Positions 1-11,317 are shown, counted from the first letter of the stretch. The stretch is 64,000 nt of DNA from SAR92 clade bacterium H921 (GCA_025153755.1 JAOALD010000001.1:744001-808000); one strand, 5' to 3'. A program made the numbers and translations. Notes: generated by a model from the sequence alone, not told the origin.

Positions 1-794
1 ATATAGATGACAGCGTTGGGCGTATGATACTGGCCAAGCTGGATCCTCAGATTAGGCCCATTACTTACAGCGCTGAGGGGCAGGACGGTGGTGGTAAGGC
101 GGATATATTCTGCCACACCGTAGGAATTTCACCAGAGGGTCTGCGTGCTACTATCCATACTCCCTGGGGTAGTGGTGAGTTGATATCTCCATTGCTAGGT
201 CGATTTAACCTAGCCAATTTATTGGCCGTTATTGGTGCCGCTATTGCTCAAGGTTTCTCCTTGCATGATATTTTACAGCTAGTGCCTGAGTTGCACGCCG
301 TTCCCGGACGAATGGAGTTAGTTGATGCCGGTACATCTCCTTCGGTAGTAGTCGACTATGCCCATACGCCAGATGCGCTGGAGAAAGCCTTGCAGGCATT
401 GCGAGTGCACTGTCAGGGCAGATTGTGGGTCGTATTTGGCTGTGGCGGTGATCGTGATGTTGGTAAACGTGCTGAAATGGGAGCTATTGCTGATACCTGT
501 GCCGATCAGTTGATTATTACCAGTGACAATCCCCGCAGTGAAGATCCACAGCAGATTATTGACCATATTGTTCAGGGTGTCAGTCGTCAGGTACTTGTCG
601 AGTCTGACCGCCGCGCTGCTATTCGCCATGCCGTGTTAGAGGCGGACAAAAATGACGTGGTGTTAATCGCAGGAAAGGGCCATGAGGATTACCAGATACT
701 AGGTGCGCAGCGTCTCCCCTTTAGTGATCAGGGTGAAGCAAGACTAGCTCTTCGCGCTCGACAAGCACTTAGTCTCAAAGGGGGTTTGGCGTGA
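1..794 (+). CDS. murE: UDP-MurNAc-tripeptide synthetase MurE (5' truncated)
   Basis: This is the C-terminal part of the ligase that adds the third stem-peptide residue to UDP-MurNAc-L-Ala-D-Glu in the cytoplasm. The reading frame is already open at base 3, before the first internal Met, so the gene starts upstream of the window. The ligase fold is recognisable from VVDYAHTPDAL, the GCGGDRDVGKR segment and the DNPRSEDP motif. DNPR is the signature of enzymes that use meso-diaminopimelate rather than lysine, so the wall is predicted to be of the A1gamma Gram-negative type. The stop codon overlaps the murF start, which indicates translational coupling inside the dcw operon. Confidence 0.96.
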   Translation, partial: IDDSVGRMILAKLDPQIRPITYSAEGQDGGGKADIFCHTVGISPEGLRATIHTPWGSGELISPLLGRFNLANLLAVIGAAIAQGFSLHDILQLVPELHAVPGRMELVDAGTSPSVVVDYAHTPDALEKALQALRVHCQGRLWVVFGCGGDRDVGKRAEMGAIADTCADQLIITSDNPRSEDPQQIIDHIVQGVSRQVLVESDRRAAIRHAVLEADKNDVVLIAGKGHEDYQILGAQRLPFSDQGEARLALRARQALSLKGGLA

Positions 795-2167
795 TGTCCC
801 AGTTGCGACTTACCGATGCAGCCGTGCGCTTTGGCGGTACATTAATTAATCCAGATTGTCACTTTGATGCTGTCGCTATCGATAGTCGCACCGTCAATGA
901 GGGCGATTTGTTTGTTGCTCTTGCCGGGGATCGATTCGATGCGCACCTGTTTCTAAAAGATGTAGCTGAGAAGGCCTCTGGGTTGGTGGTAGCCAAGCCT
1001 GACAAGAGCCTGCCTCTGCCACAATGGGTGGTTGCAGATACTACTAAGGCACTGGGTGATCTGGCTAGATTACGTCGCGATGAGTTCACTGGGCCACTGA
1101 TTGCAGTTACCGGGAGCACTGGTAAAACCTCGGTCAAAGAGTCGATTGCAGCAATCTTGCGTCAGACCGGTTCAGTGCATGCCACAGCAGGCAACTTAAA
1201 TAACCATATCGGTGTGCCGCTGACATTACTATCTATGAACGATGACACCGATGTCGCTGTAATTGAAATGGGTGCTAGTGCTGCTGGCGAAATAGCTTAT
1301 CTATGCGATATGGCCAAACCGGATATTGCATTAATTAACAATGTACAAAGTTCCCACATTGAGAGTTTTGGTAGTGTTGAGGGTATTGCTAGCGCGAAAG
1401 GCGAAATCTATGTAGGCCTGAAGTCTTCGGGCACCGCAGTCCTCAATCTGGATGAGGTCTGGTGTAACCAGTGGCAAGAGTTGATAGCGGGTAAAAACCT
1501 AATTACATACTCGTTCGCTGATACAGGTGCTGATCTTTTTGCCCGCGATCCCCAGTTACTTGGCAATGGTTGTTACCAGTTTGTGCTCTGTGTTCCGGAT
1601 CTCGCTGAACGGCCTGACTATGAGCAGCCTATCAGCCTATCGGTACCGGGCGCTCATCAGATAAACAATGCTCTTGCGGCGGCGGCCTGCGGTTTAGCAG
1701 CCGGCGCTAGCATGCAGCAAATTGCCAGTGGTCTTGGTTCGCTGTCTGCGGTGGCGGGTCGTTTGGATATTAAACAGGCGCGCAGCGGTGCCACTGTAAT
1801 CGATGACAGCTACAACGCCAGCCCAAGTTCTTTTGAGGCCGCCATAAATGTGCTGGCTAACTACCCCGGTCGTCGAGTTTTGGTGATGGGTGATATGGCT
1901 GAGCTAGGTGATGATGCTGCCAAGCTCCATTCTCAGGTCGGTATCTATGCCCAGCAGGCTGGAATTGATGCGCTCTACAGCCTGGGTGATCTAAGTGCCC
2001 ATGCCAGTTTGGCATTTGGCGGCTCACATTTTGCAGAACGAGATTTACTGACTGATGCCCTAGCTCGGGAGCTAAGGTCTGGCTCGGTAAGTTTTTTAGT
2101 CAAGGGATCGCGCAGTGCCCAGATGGAGCTTACGGTCGAGATGTTACTAACCAGAGGAAATACCTAA
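791..2167 (+). CDS. murF: UDP-MurNAc-tripeptide--D-Ala-D-Ala ligase MurF
   Basis: MurF adds the D-Ala-D-Ala dipeptide, completing the cytoplasmic UDP-MurNAc-pentapeptide. About 457 residues is normal for the family. The ATP-binding P-loop [12 protein letters not shown] lies near residue 110, and the central and C-terminal Mur ligase domains follow ([10 protein letters not shown] near residue 290, [10 protein letters not shown] near residue 340). Two adjacent start codons exist, GTG at 791 and ATG at 794. A purine-rich AAGGGGG lies 6 or 9 bases upstream, so the sequence does not settle the choice. It overlaps murE at the 5' end and mraY at the 3' end. Confidence 0.97.
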   Translation: MMSQLRLTDAAVRFGGTLINPDCHFDAVAIDSRTVNEGDLFVALAGDRFDAHLFLKDVAEKASGLVVAKPDKSLPLPQWVVADTTKALGDLARLRRDEFTGPLIAVTGSTGKTSVKESIAAILRQTGSVHATAGNLNNHIGVPLTLLSMNDDTDVAVIEMGASAAGEIAYLCDMAKPDIALINNVQSSHIESFGSVEGIASAKGEIYVGLKSSGTAVLNLDEVWCNQWQELIAGKNLITYSFADTGADLFARDPQLLGNGCYQFVLCVPDLAERPDYEQPISLSVPGAHQINNALAAAACGLAAGASMQQIASGLGSLSAVAGRLDIKQARSGATVIDDSYNASPSSFEAAINVLANYPGRRVLVMGDMAELGDDAAKLHSQVGIYAQQAGIDALYSLGDLSAHASLAFGGSHFAERDLLTDALARELRSGSVSFLVKGSRSAQMELTVEMLLTRGNT

Positions 2168-3249
2168 TGTTGGTATGGATAGCAGACTATTTATCTTTGT
2201 TTTATAGCCCATTTTCAGTCTTTGGATACCTCACATTGCGGGGTATTTTGGCTGTGATAACTGCTTTGGTTATCTCTTGGGTGGCTGGGCCTGCGGTTAT
2301 TCGTCAACTCAATCGACTTCAGATGGGTCAGGCGATTCGAAGTGATGGTCCCAAGAGTCACCTTAGTAAAGCTGGCACGCCAACCATGGGTGGCGCCTTA
2401 ATATTGCTCTGTATTTTTGTCAGTACGCTGCTTTGGGGCGATCTCAACAGCCGTTATATTTGGGTTGTTATGGGCACCACATTTGCTTTTGGTCTGGTGG
2501 GCTGGGTTGACGATTATCGCAAAGTCGTAGAAAAAAACCCCCGAGGGCTCCCGGCTCGATGGAAATACCTCTGGCAATCAGTATTTGGTTTCGCAGCAGC
2601 TGGGGTACTCTATGCCACCGCTCAAAGCCCTGCCGAAGTCGAGTTAATCATCCCGTTCTTTAAGAATTTTGCCCTCAATCTAGGGCCGTTTTATATCTTG
2701 TTTACCTATTTAGTTATTGTCGGTACCAGCAACGCAGTCAATCTTACCGATGGCCTCGATGGCCTGGCTATTTTACCAACGGTGCTGGTGAGTGGGGCGC
2801 TGGGCATCTTTGCCTATCTAACGGGCAATATTCAATTTGCCAGCTATTTAAATATTCCCTATATCAGCGGTGCTGGTGAATTGCTTATTTTTACCGCCGC
2901 TCTGTGTGGCGCAGGTTTGGGTTTTCTATGGTTTAACACCTACCCAGCTATGGTATTTATGGGCGATGTGGGTGCGCTGGCCCTAGGTGCTGCACTGGGT
3001 GTGGTGGCCGTGATTGTCCGCCAGGAAATAGTACTTTTTATTATGGGCGGCGTGTTTGTTGTAGAGACCCTCTCGGTAATTATACAGGTGGCGTCATTTA
3101 AGATGACGGGCAAGCGGATCTTTCGAATGGCGCCTTTGCATCATCATTACGAACTAAAAGGCTGGCCAGAGCCACGGGTCATTGTGCGCTTCTGGATTAT
3201 CACTGTTGTGCTGGTGCTAATCGGCCTAGCAACTTTGAAACTGCGCTAA
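2167..3249 (+). CDS. mraY: Phospho-N-acetylmuramoyl-pentapeptide transferase MraY
   Basis: MraY is a polytopic inner-membrane enzyme that transfers phospho-MurNAc-pentapeptide to undecaprenyl phosphate, giving lipid I. The 360-residue protein has the usual length and about ten hydrophobic segments. It carries the family motifs GWVDDYRKV, the catalytic [13 protein letters not shown] loop, [11 protein letters not shown], and the histidine-rich [14 protein letters not shown] loop near residue 325. Its ATG shares a base with the murF stop (TAATG). Confidence 0.98.
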   Translation: MLVWIADYLSLFYSPFSVFGYLTLRGILAVITALVISWVAGPAVIRQLNRLQMGQAIRSDGPKSHLSKAGTPTMGGALILLCIFVSTLLWGDLNSRYIWVVMGTTFAFGLVGWVDDYRKVVEKNPRGLPARWKYLWQSVFGFAAAGVLYATAQSPAEVELIIPFFKNFALNLGPFYILFTYLVIVGTSNAVNLTDGLDGLAILPTVLVSGALGIFAYLTGNIQFASYLNIPYISGAGELLIFTAALCGAGLGFLWFNTYPAMVFMGDVGALALGAALGVVAVIVRQEIVLFIMGGVFVVETLSVIIQVASFKMTGKRIFRMAPLHHHYELKGWPEPRVIVRFWIITVVLVLIGLATLKLR

Positions 3250-3266
3250 ATAATATGGAATCAGCA

Positions 3267-4631
3267 ATGACAGACCTAATCGCGACTAACCGCAAAACAG
3301 TAATCCTTGGCATGGGTGCCACAGGTCTGTCTGTGGCGCGCTTTTTGTCATCGATTGGTAAGTCATTTGCGATTGCAGACAGTCGGGCTGAGCCGCCAAA
3401 TCTGCAGGACGTATTGCAAAGCTACCCCCAAACGCCCTTATTTTTGGGTGCCTTTGAAGATGAGCTATTTGCGCATACAGATCAGGTTGTGGTCAGTCCT
3501 GGAATCTCATTGCAAGAGCCGGCACTAGTGGCCGCCCGGGCCGCAGGTGTTACCTTGCTTGGCGATGTCGAATTGTTTTTAGAGCATGCCAAGGCGCCGG
3601 TGATCGCGATTACTGGTTCCAACGGTAAGAGTACAGTCACAACATTGCTGGGTGAAATGGCTGAGGCGAGCGGCCTTGTCGTAGGTGTTGGCGGTAACTT
3701 AGGTACGCCGATGCTAGACCTGCTCGATGATAAACATGAGCTCTATGTACTTGAGCTTTCCAGCTTCCAGTTAGAACTGCTCAATGACGCTCGCGGTGCA
3801 ATCACCACATTATTGAATATCAGCCCTGATCATATGGACCGCTACAAGGGATTGCAGGAATATCACGCAGCCAAACATCGTATTTTTCGTGGTGCAGGCA
3901 GGGTTGTTATTAATCGAGAAGATCCATTAACTCGACCTCTGTTGCCTACCAAAATACCAATGATTAGCTTTGGTTTGAATCAGCCTGATCTGGGGGATTT
4001 TGGTCTCTTACAGGGTCCAGTGAACGGTTATCTAGCTCAGGGTGCAAAGCGTCTCATGCCTGTTAAAGATGTGCTCCTCCAAGGCAAGCACAATCTGGCT
4101 AATGCGCTGGCAGCTTTAGCGCTGGGCCATTCAGTCGACTTACCAATGCAGGCAATGTTGGACACCTTAAAGACCTACAGGGGCCTGCCCCATCGCTGTG
4201 AATATGTTGCCAATATAGACGGCGCCACATATATAGACGATTCCAAGGGAACCAATGTGGGTGCGACACTTGCGGCTATAGAAGGTTTTGGTGATGGGGC
4301 AAGCAGAAATTTGATCTTAATCGCTGGCGGGCAGAGTAAGGGTCAGGACTTCTCTGAGCTGCAATCTGCGGCTAGCGATTTTGTCAAACACAGTATTTTA
4401 TTTGGTCAGGACGCGGCGCAGATCGCCCAGACCCTTAACACCGTTGTCGACACTCGGATTGTTGAATCTTTGGAGACTGCGGTAGAACAGGCTAGGCAGT
4501 TGGCCGCCTCTGGGGACATTGTGCTGCTATCACCGGCCTGTGCCAGTTTCGATATGTTTAGTGGCTTCGAGGCTCGTGGTCGGGCCTTTCAAGAAGCAGT
4601 ACGCAACCTGGTAGCTAGCAATGAATATTAG
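3267..4631 (+). CDS. murD: UDP-MurNAc-L-alanine--D-glutamate ligase MurD
   Basis: MurD attaches D-glutamate to UDP-MurNAc-L-Ala. The N-terminal Rossmann-like nucleotide-sugar domain begins VILGMGATGLSVARF. The P-loop is AITGSNGKSTVT near residue 115, and the DDSKGTNVGAT and SPACASFDMF segments mark the C-terminal domain. The frame is open from an ATG at 3255, but I prefer 3267. It leaves a weak GGA site eight bases upstream, the protein then begins at the position usual for MurD, and no ribosome site precedes 3255. The gene overlaps ftsW by 11 bases. Confidence 0.95.
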   Translation: MTDLIATNRKTVILGMGATGLSVARFLSSIGKSFAIADSRAEPPNLQDVLQSYPQTPLFLGAFEDELFAHTDQVVVSPGISLQEPALVAARAAGVTLLGDVELFLEHAKAPVIAITGSNGKSTVTTLLGEMAEASGLVVGVGGNLGTPMLDLLDDKHELYVLELSSFQLELLNDARGAITTLLNISPDHMDRYKGLQEYHAAKHRIFRGAGRVVINREDPLTRPLLPTKIPMISFGLNQPDLGDFGLLQGPVNGYLAQGAKRLMPVKDVLLQGKHNLANALAALALGHSVDLPMQAMLDTLKTYRGLPHRCEYVANIDGATYIDDSKGTNVGATLAAIEGFGDGASRNLILIAGGQSKGQDFSELQSAASDFVKHSILFGQDAAQIAQTLNTVVDTRIVESLETAVEQARQLAASGDIVLLSPACASFDMFSGFEARGRAFQEAVRNLVASNEY

Positions 4632-5799
4632 TCTGCCACTACAGTATTTGCCGCTTAAGCGCACTCAATGGTATATCGATATGCCCATTCTGTTGCCTGT
4701 ATTAGCTCTAATTTCTATTGGTCTTATTATGATCGCCTCGGCTTCATTTAGCTTTGCCGAGTATCGCTACAACAATGAATTCTATTTCGTCACTCGTCAT
4801 ATTGCCTATATGGTGATTGCCGCTGGTGCTTTGGGGGTTGGTTATTTTGTGCCACCAAAAGTATGGGCTCAGTACGGACGCCTATGGATGGCGCTCTCTG
4901 TCGTCTTGCTGATTCTGGTATTGGTGCCAGGTATAGGCCGTGAGGTCAATGGTGCGAGGCGGTGGTTAAGCTTGGGTGGCTTTACCCTACAGATTTCTGA
5001 GTTAGTAAAAGTTGCCACAGTCGTTTTTCTCGCAGCTCATTTGCAAGAGCATCGCGATACCCTAGGGCGCAATTGGCGGGAGTTTGCCAAGCTAGTTGGC
5101 ATTATTACTCTGCTGTCAGTGCTGCTAATTTTAGAGCCAGATTTTGGCTCGGTAGTAGTGTTAGCTGTCACCTTTATGGCAATGCTATTTTTGGGAGGCA
5201 CTAATTTACGGCAGTATATTTTAGTGGTTTTAGCTGCCGCCGCGCTGTTGTTATGGGCCGTTGACGCAGCACCCTATCGAATGGCTCGTTTAGCTACTTT
5301 CTTGGATCCTTGGGCTGTGCCATTTGATTCTGGTTATCAGTTGACTCAATCGCTAATAGCCTTTGGTCGCGGTGAATGGTTCGGGGTAGGGCTGGGACAG
5401 TCAGTGCAAAAAATGATGTATTTACCCGAAGCCCATACCGACTTTGTATTTGCCATCTATGCCGAAGAGTTTGGTTTTATGGGTGTACTGGTGCTACTAG
5501 GGCTTTACGTGCTACTGGTACTGCGTATTTTGCAGCTAAGTAAAATAGCTATTTCTAAGCAGTACTGGTACGGAGTGTTCGTCTTACTTGGTTTTGGTCT
5601 GCTGATAAGTTGTCAAACCTTTATCAATCTCGGGGTTAATGCGGGACTGTTACCTACCAAAGGTTTAACTCTGCCATTTGTAAGCTATGGCGGCAGCAGC
5701 CTAGTGGTGTGCTGTGCAATGGTAGGAATGATGTTACGAATTAGTCATGAGATTCATACCGCAACCGCGCAAGTACGGAGGCCGCGTTATGAGCGATGA
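4621..5799 (+). CDS. ftsW: SEDS-family peptidoglycan polymerase FtsW
   Basis: FtsW is the septal SEDS glycosyltransferase that polymerises lipid II together with the class B transpeptidase FtsI. The 392-residue protein has about ten membrane segments and the SEDS signatures: the SELVKVATV segment, the extracellular PEAHTDFVFAIYAEEFG motif and the final LPFVSYGGSSL. It sits between murD and murG as in most gammaproteobacteria. The start overlaps the murD end and the 3' end overruns the murG start by 11 bases, so translation is probably coupled. Confidence 0.97.
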   Translation: MNISLPLQYLPLKRTQWYIDMPILLPVLALISIGLIMIASASFSFAEYRYNNEFYFVTRHIAYMVIAAGALGVGYFVPPKVWAQYGRLWMALSVVLLILVLVPGIGREVNGARRWLSLGGFTLQISELVKVATVVFLAAHLQEHRDTLGRNWREFAKLVGIITLLSVLLILEPDFGSVVVLAVTFMAMLFLGGTNLRQYILVVLAAAALLLWAVDAAPYRMARLATFLDPWAVPFDSGYQLTQSLIAFGRGEWFGVGLGQSVQKMMYLPEAHTDFVFAIYAEEFGFMGVLVLLGLYVLLVLRILQLSKIAISKQYWYGVFVLLGFGLLISCQTFINLGVNAGLLPTKGLTLPFVSYGGSSLVVCCAMVGMMLRISHEIHTATAQVRRPRYER

Positions 5800-6880
5800 T
5801 CTTCGTGTATTGATTATGGCCGGTGGCACTGGCGGTCATGTGTTTCCTGCACTGGCTGTAGCAGAGCAATTGCGTGATGCCAATGCCAAGATTGCTTGGT
5901 TGGGTACCCGTCGTGGTATCGAATCCGAGTTAGTTCCCAGTCAGGGGATTGAGCTTAATTACATTGATGTCGAAGGTATCCGTGGTCGCGGTTTGAAGGC
6001 ATTAATAAAGGCACCGCTGCAGTTGTGGCATGCTATTCGTCAGGCGTTGGCTGTGTTGGCAGAGTTTAAGCCTCAGGTTGTCCTAGGAATGGGAGGTTTT
6101 GCTGCTGGTCCAGGAGCAGTGGCAGCCAAATTAAAAGGTATTCCTGTCGTTATTCATGAGCAAAACTCCGTGGCTGGCACCACTAATCGACTCTCAGCCT
6201 ACATAGCTAGCCGAGTTATGCAGGGATTTCCCGAGACCCTTCAAGGCGGTGAATGGTGTGGTAATCCAGTGCGGCCAGCTATCGCTAAATTGGCTCCACC
6301 CCAGCAGCGTTTTGCCAGCCGCAAAGGCTCAGCCAGATTACTTGTTTTGGGTGGTAGTCGCGGTGCCTTGGCGATTAATAAACTGCTTCCCCAAGCGCTG
6401 GCACAGATTGATGACAGGGTTCGTCCTGAAGTCATGCATCAAACCGGTAAGGCCCATCTTCAGTCGACGATCGATGACTACCAAAACTATGGAATCAATT
6501 TGAAAGCGGGCAAGGTAAAGGTGATGGCCTTCATCGATGAAATGGAAGATGCCTATGCTTGGGCTGACTTTGTGATCTGCCGCGCTGGGGCCCTGACTAT
6601 TGCCGAGTTAACCGCGGCAGGTCTGGGTTCTCTATTGATACCGTTCCCCTTTGCGATCGATGACCACCAAACTGCCAACGGCCAGCTGTTAGTCGATCAA
6701 AGTGCAGCGCATATGATTCAGCAAGCAGAGTTAAGCGCAGAGATACTTGCCAAGGAAATAAATATTTTCTGTGCCAGTCCCGAGCGGCGTTTAAATATGG
6801 CTATGCGAGCTCGCGAACTGGCTAAGAACGATGCCGCTCAGGTAGTGGCGAGTGTATGTATGGAGGTGGCTAATGATTAA
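5789..6880 (+). CDS. murG: UDP-GlcNAc--lipid I transferase MurG
   Basis: MurG adds GlcNAc to lipid I to make lipid II on the cytoplasmic face of the inner membrane. The GT28 fold is shown by the N-terminal glycine-rich loop [13 protein letters not shown], the [10 protein letters not shown] segment near residue 127, the [10 protein letters not shown] loop near residue 190 and the donor-binding region [11 protein letters not shown]. An upstream in-frame ATG at 5747 would place 14 extra residues before [13 protein letters not shown]. The ATG at 5789 has a strong ACGGAGG site eight bases away and gives 363 residues, the normal length, so I chose it. Confidence 0.96.
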   Translation: MSDDLRVLIMAGGTGGHVFPALAVAEQLRDANAKIAWLGTRRGIESELVPSQGIELNYIDVEGIRGRGLKALIKAPLQLWHAIRQALAVLAEFKPQVVLGMGGFAAGPGAVAAKLKGIPVVIHEQNSVAGTTNRLSAYIASRVMQGFPETLQGGEWCGNPVRPAIAKLAPPQQRFASRKGSARLLVLGGSRGALAINKLLPQALAQIDDRVRPEVMHQTGKAHLQSTIDDYQNYGINLKAGKVKVMAFIDEMEDAYAWADFVICRAGALTIAELTAAGLGSLLIPFPFAIDDHQTANGQLLVDQSAAHMIQQAELSAEILAKEINIFCASPERRLNMAMRARELAKNDAAQVVASVCMEVAND

Positions 6881-8315
6881 TACTGTTAACTTCCAGCCAC
6901 CTGAGATGCGTCGTATTCGTCGTATTCACTTTGTTGGTATTGGCGGCAGCGGCATGTGCGGCATCGCCGAGGTGCTGTTAAATCAAGGCTACGAAATTTC
7001 TGGTTCTGACCTTAGTAACAATGCCAGTGTTAAACGTCTGACCATTGCTGGCGCCATGGTCTTTATTGGCCATAGTGAAACAAATATTGACGGTGCCGAT
7101 GTTGTGGTTAAGTCCTCAGCGGTGACCATAGAAAATCCAGAGATTGCCAGTGCCCACGCACGTGGTATACCGGTGGTCCGTCGCGCCGAAATGCTCGCCG
7201 AGCTAATGCGCTATCGCCACGGAATAGCTATTGCGGGTACCCATGGGAAAACTACTACCACCAGTTTGATTACCGCAGTGCTAGCTGAGGCGGGTCGTGA
7301 CCCCACCTTTGTCGTTGGCGGTCGCGTCAACAGTGTTGGCACCAATGCAAAATTGGGTGGTAGCCGTTATCTGGTGGCGGAGGCAGACGAGAGTGATGCT
7401 TCATTTTTACACCTACAGCCGATGGTTGCAGTGGTGACCAATATTGAAGAAGACCATATGGAAACCTATGGCTTTGATTTTGAGGTGTTAAAAAAGACTT
7501 ATATTGAATTTTTGCATAACCTTCCGTTTTATGGACTGGCTGTGATGTGTCTTGACGATGAGGTTATTCGCGGTCTTTTAGTTGATGTTGCGCGGCCATT
7601 GTTAACCTATGGCTTTAGTGAAGATGCGGCCTATCGTATTAGTGACTTGCGCACGGAAAAGCGCCAATGCCATTTCAAGATTCACCGTCCTGATGGGTTG
7701 GCATCTTTGGATATCAGTCTCAATATCCCTGGCCGCCATAACGCACTGAATGCTGCGGCCGCGATTGCCGTAGCCAGTGACGAGGGCATTTCAGATGAGG
7801 CCATTATCGATGGTTTACATAAATTCGGTGGTGTTGGTCGACGTTTTGAGGTTATTGGGGAATACCCAGTAAAAGGCGGCAATGCATTGCTGGTGGATGA
7901 CTATGGACATCATCCCACTGAGGTAAAGGCGACCATTCAGGCGGTCCGTGACGGCTGGCCAGAAAAGCGTCTGGTTATGGTTTTTCAGCCTCATCGATAT
8001 ACCAGAACTAGAGATCTTTACGAAAACTTTGTAAAGGTGCTGTCAGAGGTTGATGTGCTGTTGGTGTTAGATATTTATCCGGCCGGAGAGGAGCCTATCA
8101 CAGGGGCTGGTAGTAAAAATATTTGCGGTAGCATTCGTCAACGTGGCGGTATTGACCCTATCTACGTAGAGTCTATTGAAGAAGTTCCCTATTTATTAGG
8201 TGAGTTGGTGCGCGGTGGTGACCTTGTCATGACGCAGGGGGCTGGCAGCGTTAGCAAGCTGGTTTCTATGCTTGCTGAAAGCGAGCTTCAGTCGGCGCCG
8301 GAGGTGTATAAATGA
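6873..8315 (+). CDS. murC: UDP-MurNAc--L-alanine ligase MurC
   Basis: MurC adds the first stem-peptide residue, L-alanine, to UDP-MurNAc. Typical motifs are [18 protein letters not shown] at the N-terminus, the P-loop [11 protein letters not shown] near residue 120, [10 protein letters not shown], and [10 protein letters not shown] near residue 340. The start at 6873 is supported by GGAGGTGG seven bases upstream. A start at 6852 would add seven residues with no ribosome site. It overlaps the murG end by eight bases and the ddlB start by four (ATGA). The product is 480 residues, normal for the family. Confidence 0.97.
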   Translation: MINTVNFQPPEMRRIRRIHFVGIGGSGMCGIAEVLLNQGYEISGSDLSNNASVKRLTIAGAMVFIGHSETNIDGADVVVKSSAVTIENPEIASAHARGIPVVRRAEMLAELMRYRHGIAIAGTHGKTTTTSLITAVLAEAGRDPTFVVGGRVNSVGTNAKLGGSRYLVAEADESDASFLHLQPMVAVVTNIEEDHMETYGFDFEVLKKTYIEFLHNLPFYGLAVMCLDDEVIRGLLVDVARPLLTYGFSEDAAYRISDLRTEKRQCHFKIHRPDGLASLDISLNIPGRHNALNAAAAIAVASDEGISDEAIIDGLHKFGGVGRRFEVIGEYPVKGGNALLVDDYGHHPTEVKATIQAVRDGWPEKRLVMVFQPHRYTRTRDLYENFVKVLSEVDVLLVLDIYPAGEEPITGAGSKNICGSIRQRGGIDPIYVESIEEVPYLLGELVRGGDLVMTQGAGSVSKLVSMLAESELQSAPEVYK

Positions 8316-9232
8316 CTATCTCCAATAGAGCTAAATTTGGTCGTGTAGGGCTTCTTTATGGCGGTACCTCATCTGAACGTGAAGTGTCGTTAATGAGTGG
8401 CGGAGCAGTTCTTAACGCGCTACAACAGCTAGACATAGATGTTACTGCTATTGATGTCCAGAATGATCTCTTGCAAATATTACCTAGTCACAATCTAGAT
8501 CGCGTGTTTATAGCCTTGCACGGACCGGGTGGAGAGGACGGTACCTTACAGGGCGCCTTAGAGCACCTTGGGCTGCCATACACAGGTAGTGGTGTGCTAG
8601 CTTCGGCACTAGCGATGGACAAGTTACGCTGTAAACAAATGTGGCAGGGAATAGGTTTGTCCACCGCCGATTTTGCAGTATTAAATGCACAGTCAGATTG
8701 GCTCGCGATTCTGCGATCTCTGGGTGGCAAAGTCATGGTTAAACCGGCGTGCGAAGGTTCTAGCATAGGTATGAGCCGCGCTGAAACTCCCACGCAGCTC
8801 AAGCGCGCATGGCAACAGGCTGCTGAGTTTGATATGACGGTGATTGCTGAGCCCTTACTAGAGGGCGCAGAGTATACGGTTGCTATTTTGGGTGATCAGG
8901 CTCTGCCGTCTATACGCATTCGCACTGATGAAGTGTTTTATGACTATCAGGCCAAATACTTTTCCGATGACACCCAGTATCAATGTCCCAGTGACCTGTC
9001 TCCAGAACGAGAAGCTGAGATACGTGAATTATCCCTTGATGCATTTAACTCGGTCGGCTGCACTGGTTGGGGGCGCGTTGACCTTATGCTTGATAGTAGT
9101 GATAGATTCCAGTTGCTTGAAGTCAATACTTCCCCCGGTATGACCAGCCACAGCCTGGTGCCTATGGCAGCTGAGGTGGCTGGTCTCAATTTTGATCAGC
9201 TGGTATTGGCGATACTGGAGGATTCACTGTAA
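8312..9232 (+). CDS. ddlB: D-alanine--D-alanine ligase DdlB
   Basis: This ATP-grasp enzyme makes the D-Ala-D-Ala dipeptide used by MurF. Visible signatures are [16 protein letters not shown] at the N-terminus, the [12 protein letters not shown] segment, [13 protein letters not shown] in the ATP-grasp small loop and [13 protein letters not shown] near the metal site. The 306-residue length matches DdlB. Its ATG overlaps the murC stop and its own stop overlaps the ftsQ ATG, so it is in the middle of the coupled operon. Confidence 0.97.
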   Translation: MTISNRAKFGRVGLLYGGTSSEREVSLMSGGAVLNALQQLDIDVTAIDVQNDLLQILPSHNLDRVFIALHGPGGEDGTLQGALEHLGLPYTGSGVLASALAMDKLRCKQMWQGIGLSTADFAVLNAQSDWLAILRSLGGKVMVKPACEGSSIGMSRAETPTQLKRAWQQAAEFDMTVIAEPLLEGAEYTVAILGDQALPSIRIRTDEVFYDYQAKYFSDDTQYQCPSDLSPEREAEIRELSLDAFNSVGCTGWGRVDLMLDSSDRFQLLEVNTSPGMTSHSLVPMAAEVAGLNFDQLVLAILEDSL

Positions 9233-10083
9233 TGGCTACTCAGAATCGTCGCGGCGCTAATCGCAGACAACGAGGTATGAACAGGCCTGCTCAGCGGTCG
9301 TTTAGCGGTTGGTTAGAGAATATTTCAAGACTGCTAATAGTGGCAATGTTTGTGGTTGTAATTTACGGCGGCAAGCTGGTCTACCAGCAAATCGACAAAC
9401 CCCTGACTCAGATAATGATCGGCGGTGACTTTAGTTACCTTCAACAGCAAGAGCTAATGAGTCTGGTCAACAATCAGATCGATGGCGGATTTTTAAGTGT
9501 TGACCTGAGTAATCTAAGTCAGGTTTTAGATGCGCATCCTTGGGTTGACCAAGTCAGTATTAGGCGTCAATGGCCATCGACTTTAAAAGTGGAAGTGCTT
9601 GAAGAGGTGCCTATAGCGCGCTGGGGTAAAGAGGGTTTTCTCAACCGATTAGGCGAAGAATTAACTATCGCAGACAACAGCAAGTTAGCGGACTTACCAG
9701 TGTTGCGAGCCAAGTATGGCACCTCTCGCGAGATGATGCAGGAGTATCAGTCGATGGCTGAGTTAATTGTCCCAACTGGCTTAAAGTTAGTTGAGTTACA
9801 GCGCGACAGCCTTGGTGCTTGGCGAGTAGATACTGCAGTTGGCATACGACTTGTTTTGGGTCGTGATCAGATTGCAGAAAAAATTAGGCGATTTGTTCTG
9901 GTGTGGAAATCCGGACTGAATCAACACTTAGACAGTATTAAAACAATAGATCTGCGTTATCCCAACGGATTAGCCGTCGCTTGGAAAGACGGTGCGTTAA
10001 TTGATGCGCAGGACGACACTAAGGCAAATACAGCTCAATCTGCCCAGGGACGACAGGAGCTTCTGAGGAAAAACTATGGCTAG
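9232..10083 (+). CDS. ftsQ: Cell division protein FtsQ
   Basis: FtsQ is a bitopic inner-membrane divisome protein that links early and late division proteins through FtsB and FtsL. The protein has a basic cytoplasmic N-terminus (about 30 residues rich in Arg and Gln), one hydrophobic segment at roughly residues 33-48, then a periplasmic POTRA domain containing the HPWVDQVSIRRQWPSTLKV signature and the FtsQ beta domain. Length 283 is usual. The gene lies between ddlB and ftsA with overlaps at both ends. Confidence 0.95.
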   Translation: MATQNRRGANRRQRGMNRPAQRSFSGWLENISRLLIVAMFVVVIYGGKLVYQQIDKPLTQIMIGGDFSYLQQQELMSLVNNQIDGGFLSVDLSNLSQVLDAHPWVDQVSIRRQWPSTLKVEVLEEVPIARWGKEGFLNRLGEELTIADNSKLADLPVLRAKYGTSREMMQEYQSMAELIVPTGLKLVELQRDSLGAWRVDTAVGIRLVLGRDQIAEKIRRFVLVWKSGLNQHLDSIKTIDLRYPNGLAVAWKDGALIDAQDDTKANTAQSAQGRQELLRKNYG

Positions 10084-11317
10084 TGCAAATACAAATGAAG
10101 AAAACATGATCGTAGCGTTAGATATTGGCACCTCTAAGGTGGTAGCAATTGTCGGTGCTATAGGCGCCAATGGCGATCTAGAGATAGTCGGCACCGGGAT
10201 GCATGAGTCTTCTGGCCTCAAAAAAGGCGTGGTAGTAAATATTGAGGCCACGGTCACTTCAATTCAGCGCGCAGTAGAGGAGGCTGAATTAATGGCTGGA
10301 TGCTCAATTCATTCGGTCTATGCAGGTATTGCCGGTAGTCATATTCGCAGTCTTAACTCACACGGTATCGTGGCTATCCGTGATGGGGAAGTACAGCAAC
10401 TAGATGTTGAGCGAGTTATCGATGCCGCGCGAGCCGTAGCCATTCCCGCAGATCAGGAAATTCTCCATGTCCTGCCTCAGGAATACATTATCGATGACCA
10501 AGAGGGAGTTCATGAACCTGTGGGTATGTCTGGTGTGCGGTTAGAGGCTAAGGTTCACCTAGTCACCTGTGCTGCCAATGCAGCCCAAAACATTAAAAAG
10601 TGTATTCGTCGCTGTGGCTTAGAAGTAGATAATGTGGTGTTAGAGCAGCTGGCATCTAGCTATGCCGTGCTTACCGAGGACGAAAAGCAGCTCGGTGTTG
10701 CACTGGTGGACATAGGTGGCGGTACTACAGATATTGCCATTTTTACTGAAGGCGCCATACGTCATACAGGTGTAATTCCAATTGCTGGGGACCAGGTCAC
10801 TAACGACATAGCTCAGGCCTTGTGCACTCCGACCCCCCATGCAGAAGAACTAAAGATTAAATACGCCTGTGCACTGGCCAAGCTGGCTCGCCCAGAAGAG
10901 ACCGTCAAAGTCCCCAGTGTCGGTGATCGCGAGTCACGAGACATGTCACGGCAGTTATTGGGCGAAGTGGTTGAGCCCCGCTATGACGAATTATTTACTT
11001 TAGTTCAGGCAGAACTCCGCCGTAGTGGGTTTGAAGAATTGATTGCAGCTGGTGTGGTGCTAACCGGCGGCACATCGAAAATGGAAGGTGTTACTGAATT
11101 GGCGGAGGAAATATTCCACATGCCTGTGCGAATAGGCACACCGGTCAATGTAAAGGGTCTGTCGGATATTGTTAATAATCCAATATATTCAACAGGAGTT
11201 GGTCTGCTGCACTTCGGTGCCCAAGCCCAGCGCAGAGAAGGGCTGAGCGATAAAGGCACAGCAAGCTCAGATTCTTTGTGGAATAAGTTAAAAGTGTTTT
11301 TTCAAGGTGGGATGTAA
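10076..11317 (+). CDS. ftsA: Cell division protein FtsA
   Basis: FtsA is an actin-like ATPase that tethers FtsZ filaments to the inner membrane. The phosphate-1 loop ALDIGTSKVVAIVG is near the N-terminus, the phosphate-2 loop VDIGGGTTDIAIF is near residue 212 and the adenosine motif VLTGGTSKMEG is near residue 325. The C-terminus ends in a short amphipathic helix (SLWNKLKVFFQGGM), the usual membrane-targeting sequence. It overlaps ftsQ by eight bases, and 56 bases separate it from ftsZ. Confidence 0.97.
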   Translation: MASANTNEENMIVALDIGTSKVVAIVGAIGANGDLEIVGTGMHESSGLKKGVVVNIEATVTSIQRAVEEAELMAGCSIHSVYAGIAGSHIRSLNSHGIVAIRDGEVQQLDVERVIDAARAVAIPADQEILHVLPQEYIIDDQEGVHEPVGMSGVRLEAKVHLVTCAANAAQNIKKCIRRCGLEVDNVVLEQLASSYAVLTEDEKQLGVALVDIGGGTTDIAIFTEGAIRHTGVIPIAGDQVTNDIAQALCTPTPHAEELKIKYACALAKLARPEETVKVPSVGDRESRDMSRQLLGEVVEPRYDELFTLVQAELRRSGFEELIAAGVVLTGGTSKMEGVTELAEEIFHMPVRIGTPVNVKGLSDIVNNPIYSTGVGLLHFGAQAQRREGLSDKGTASSDSLWNKLKVFFQGGM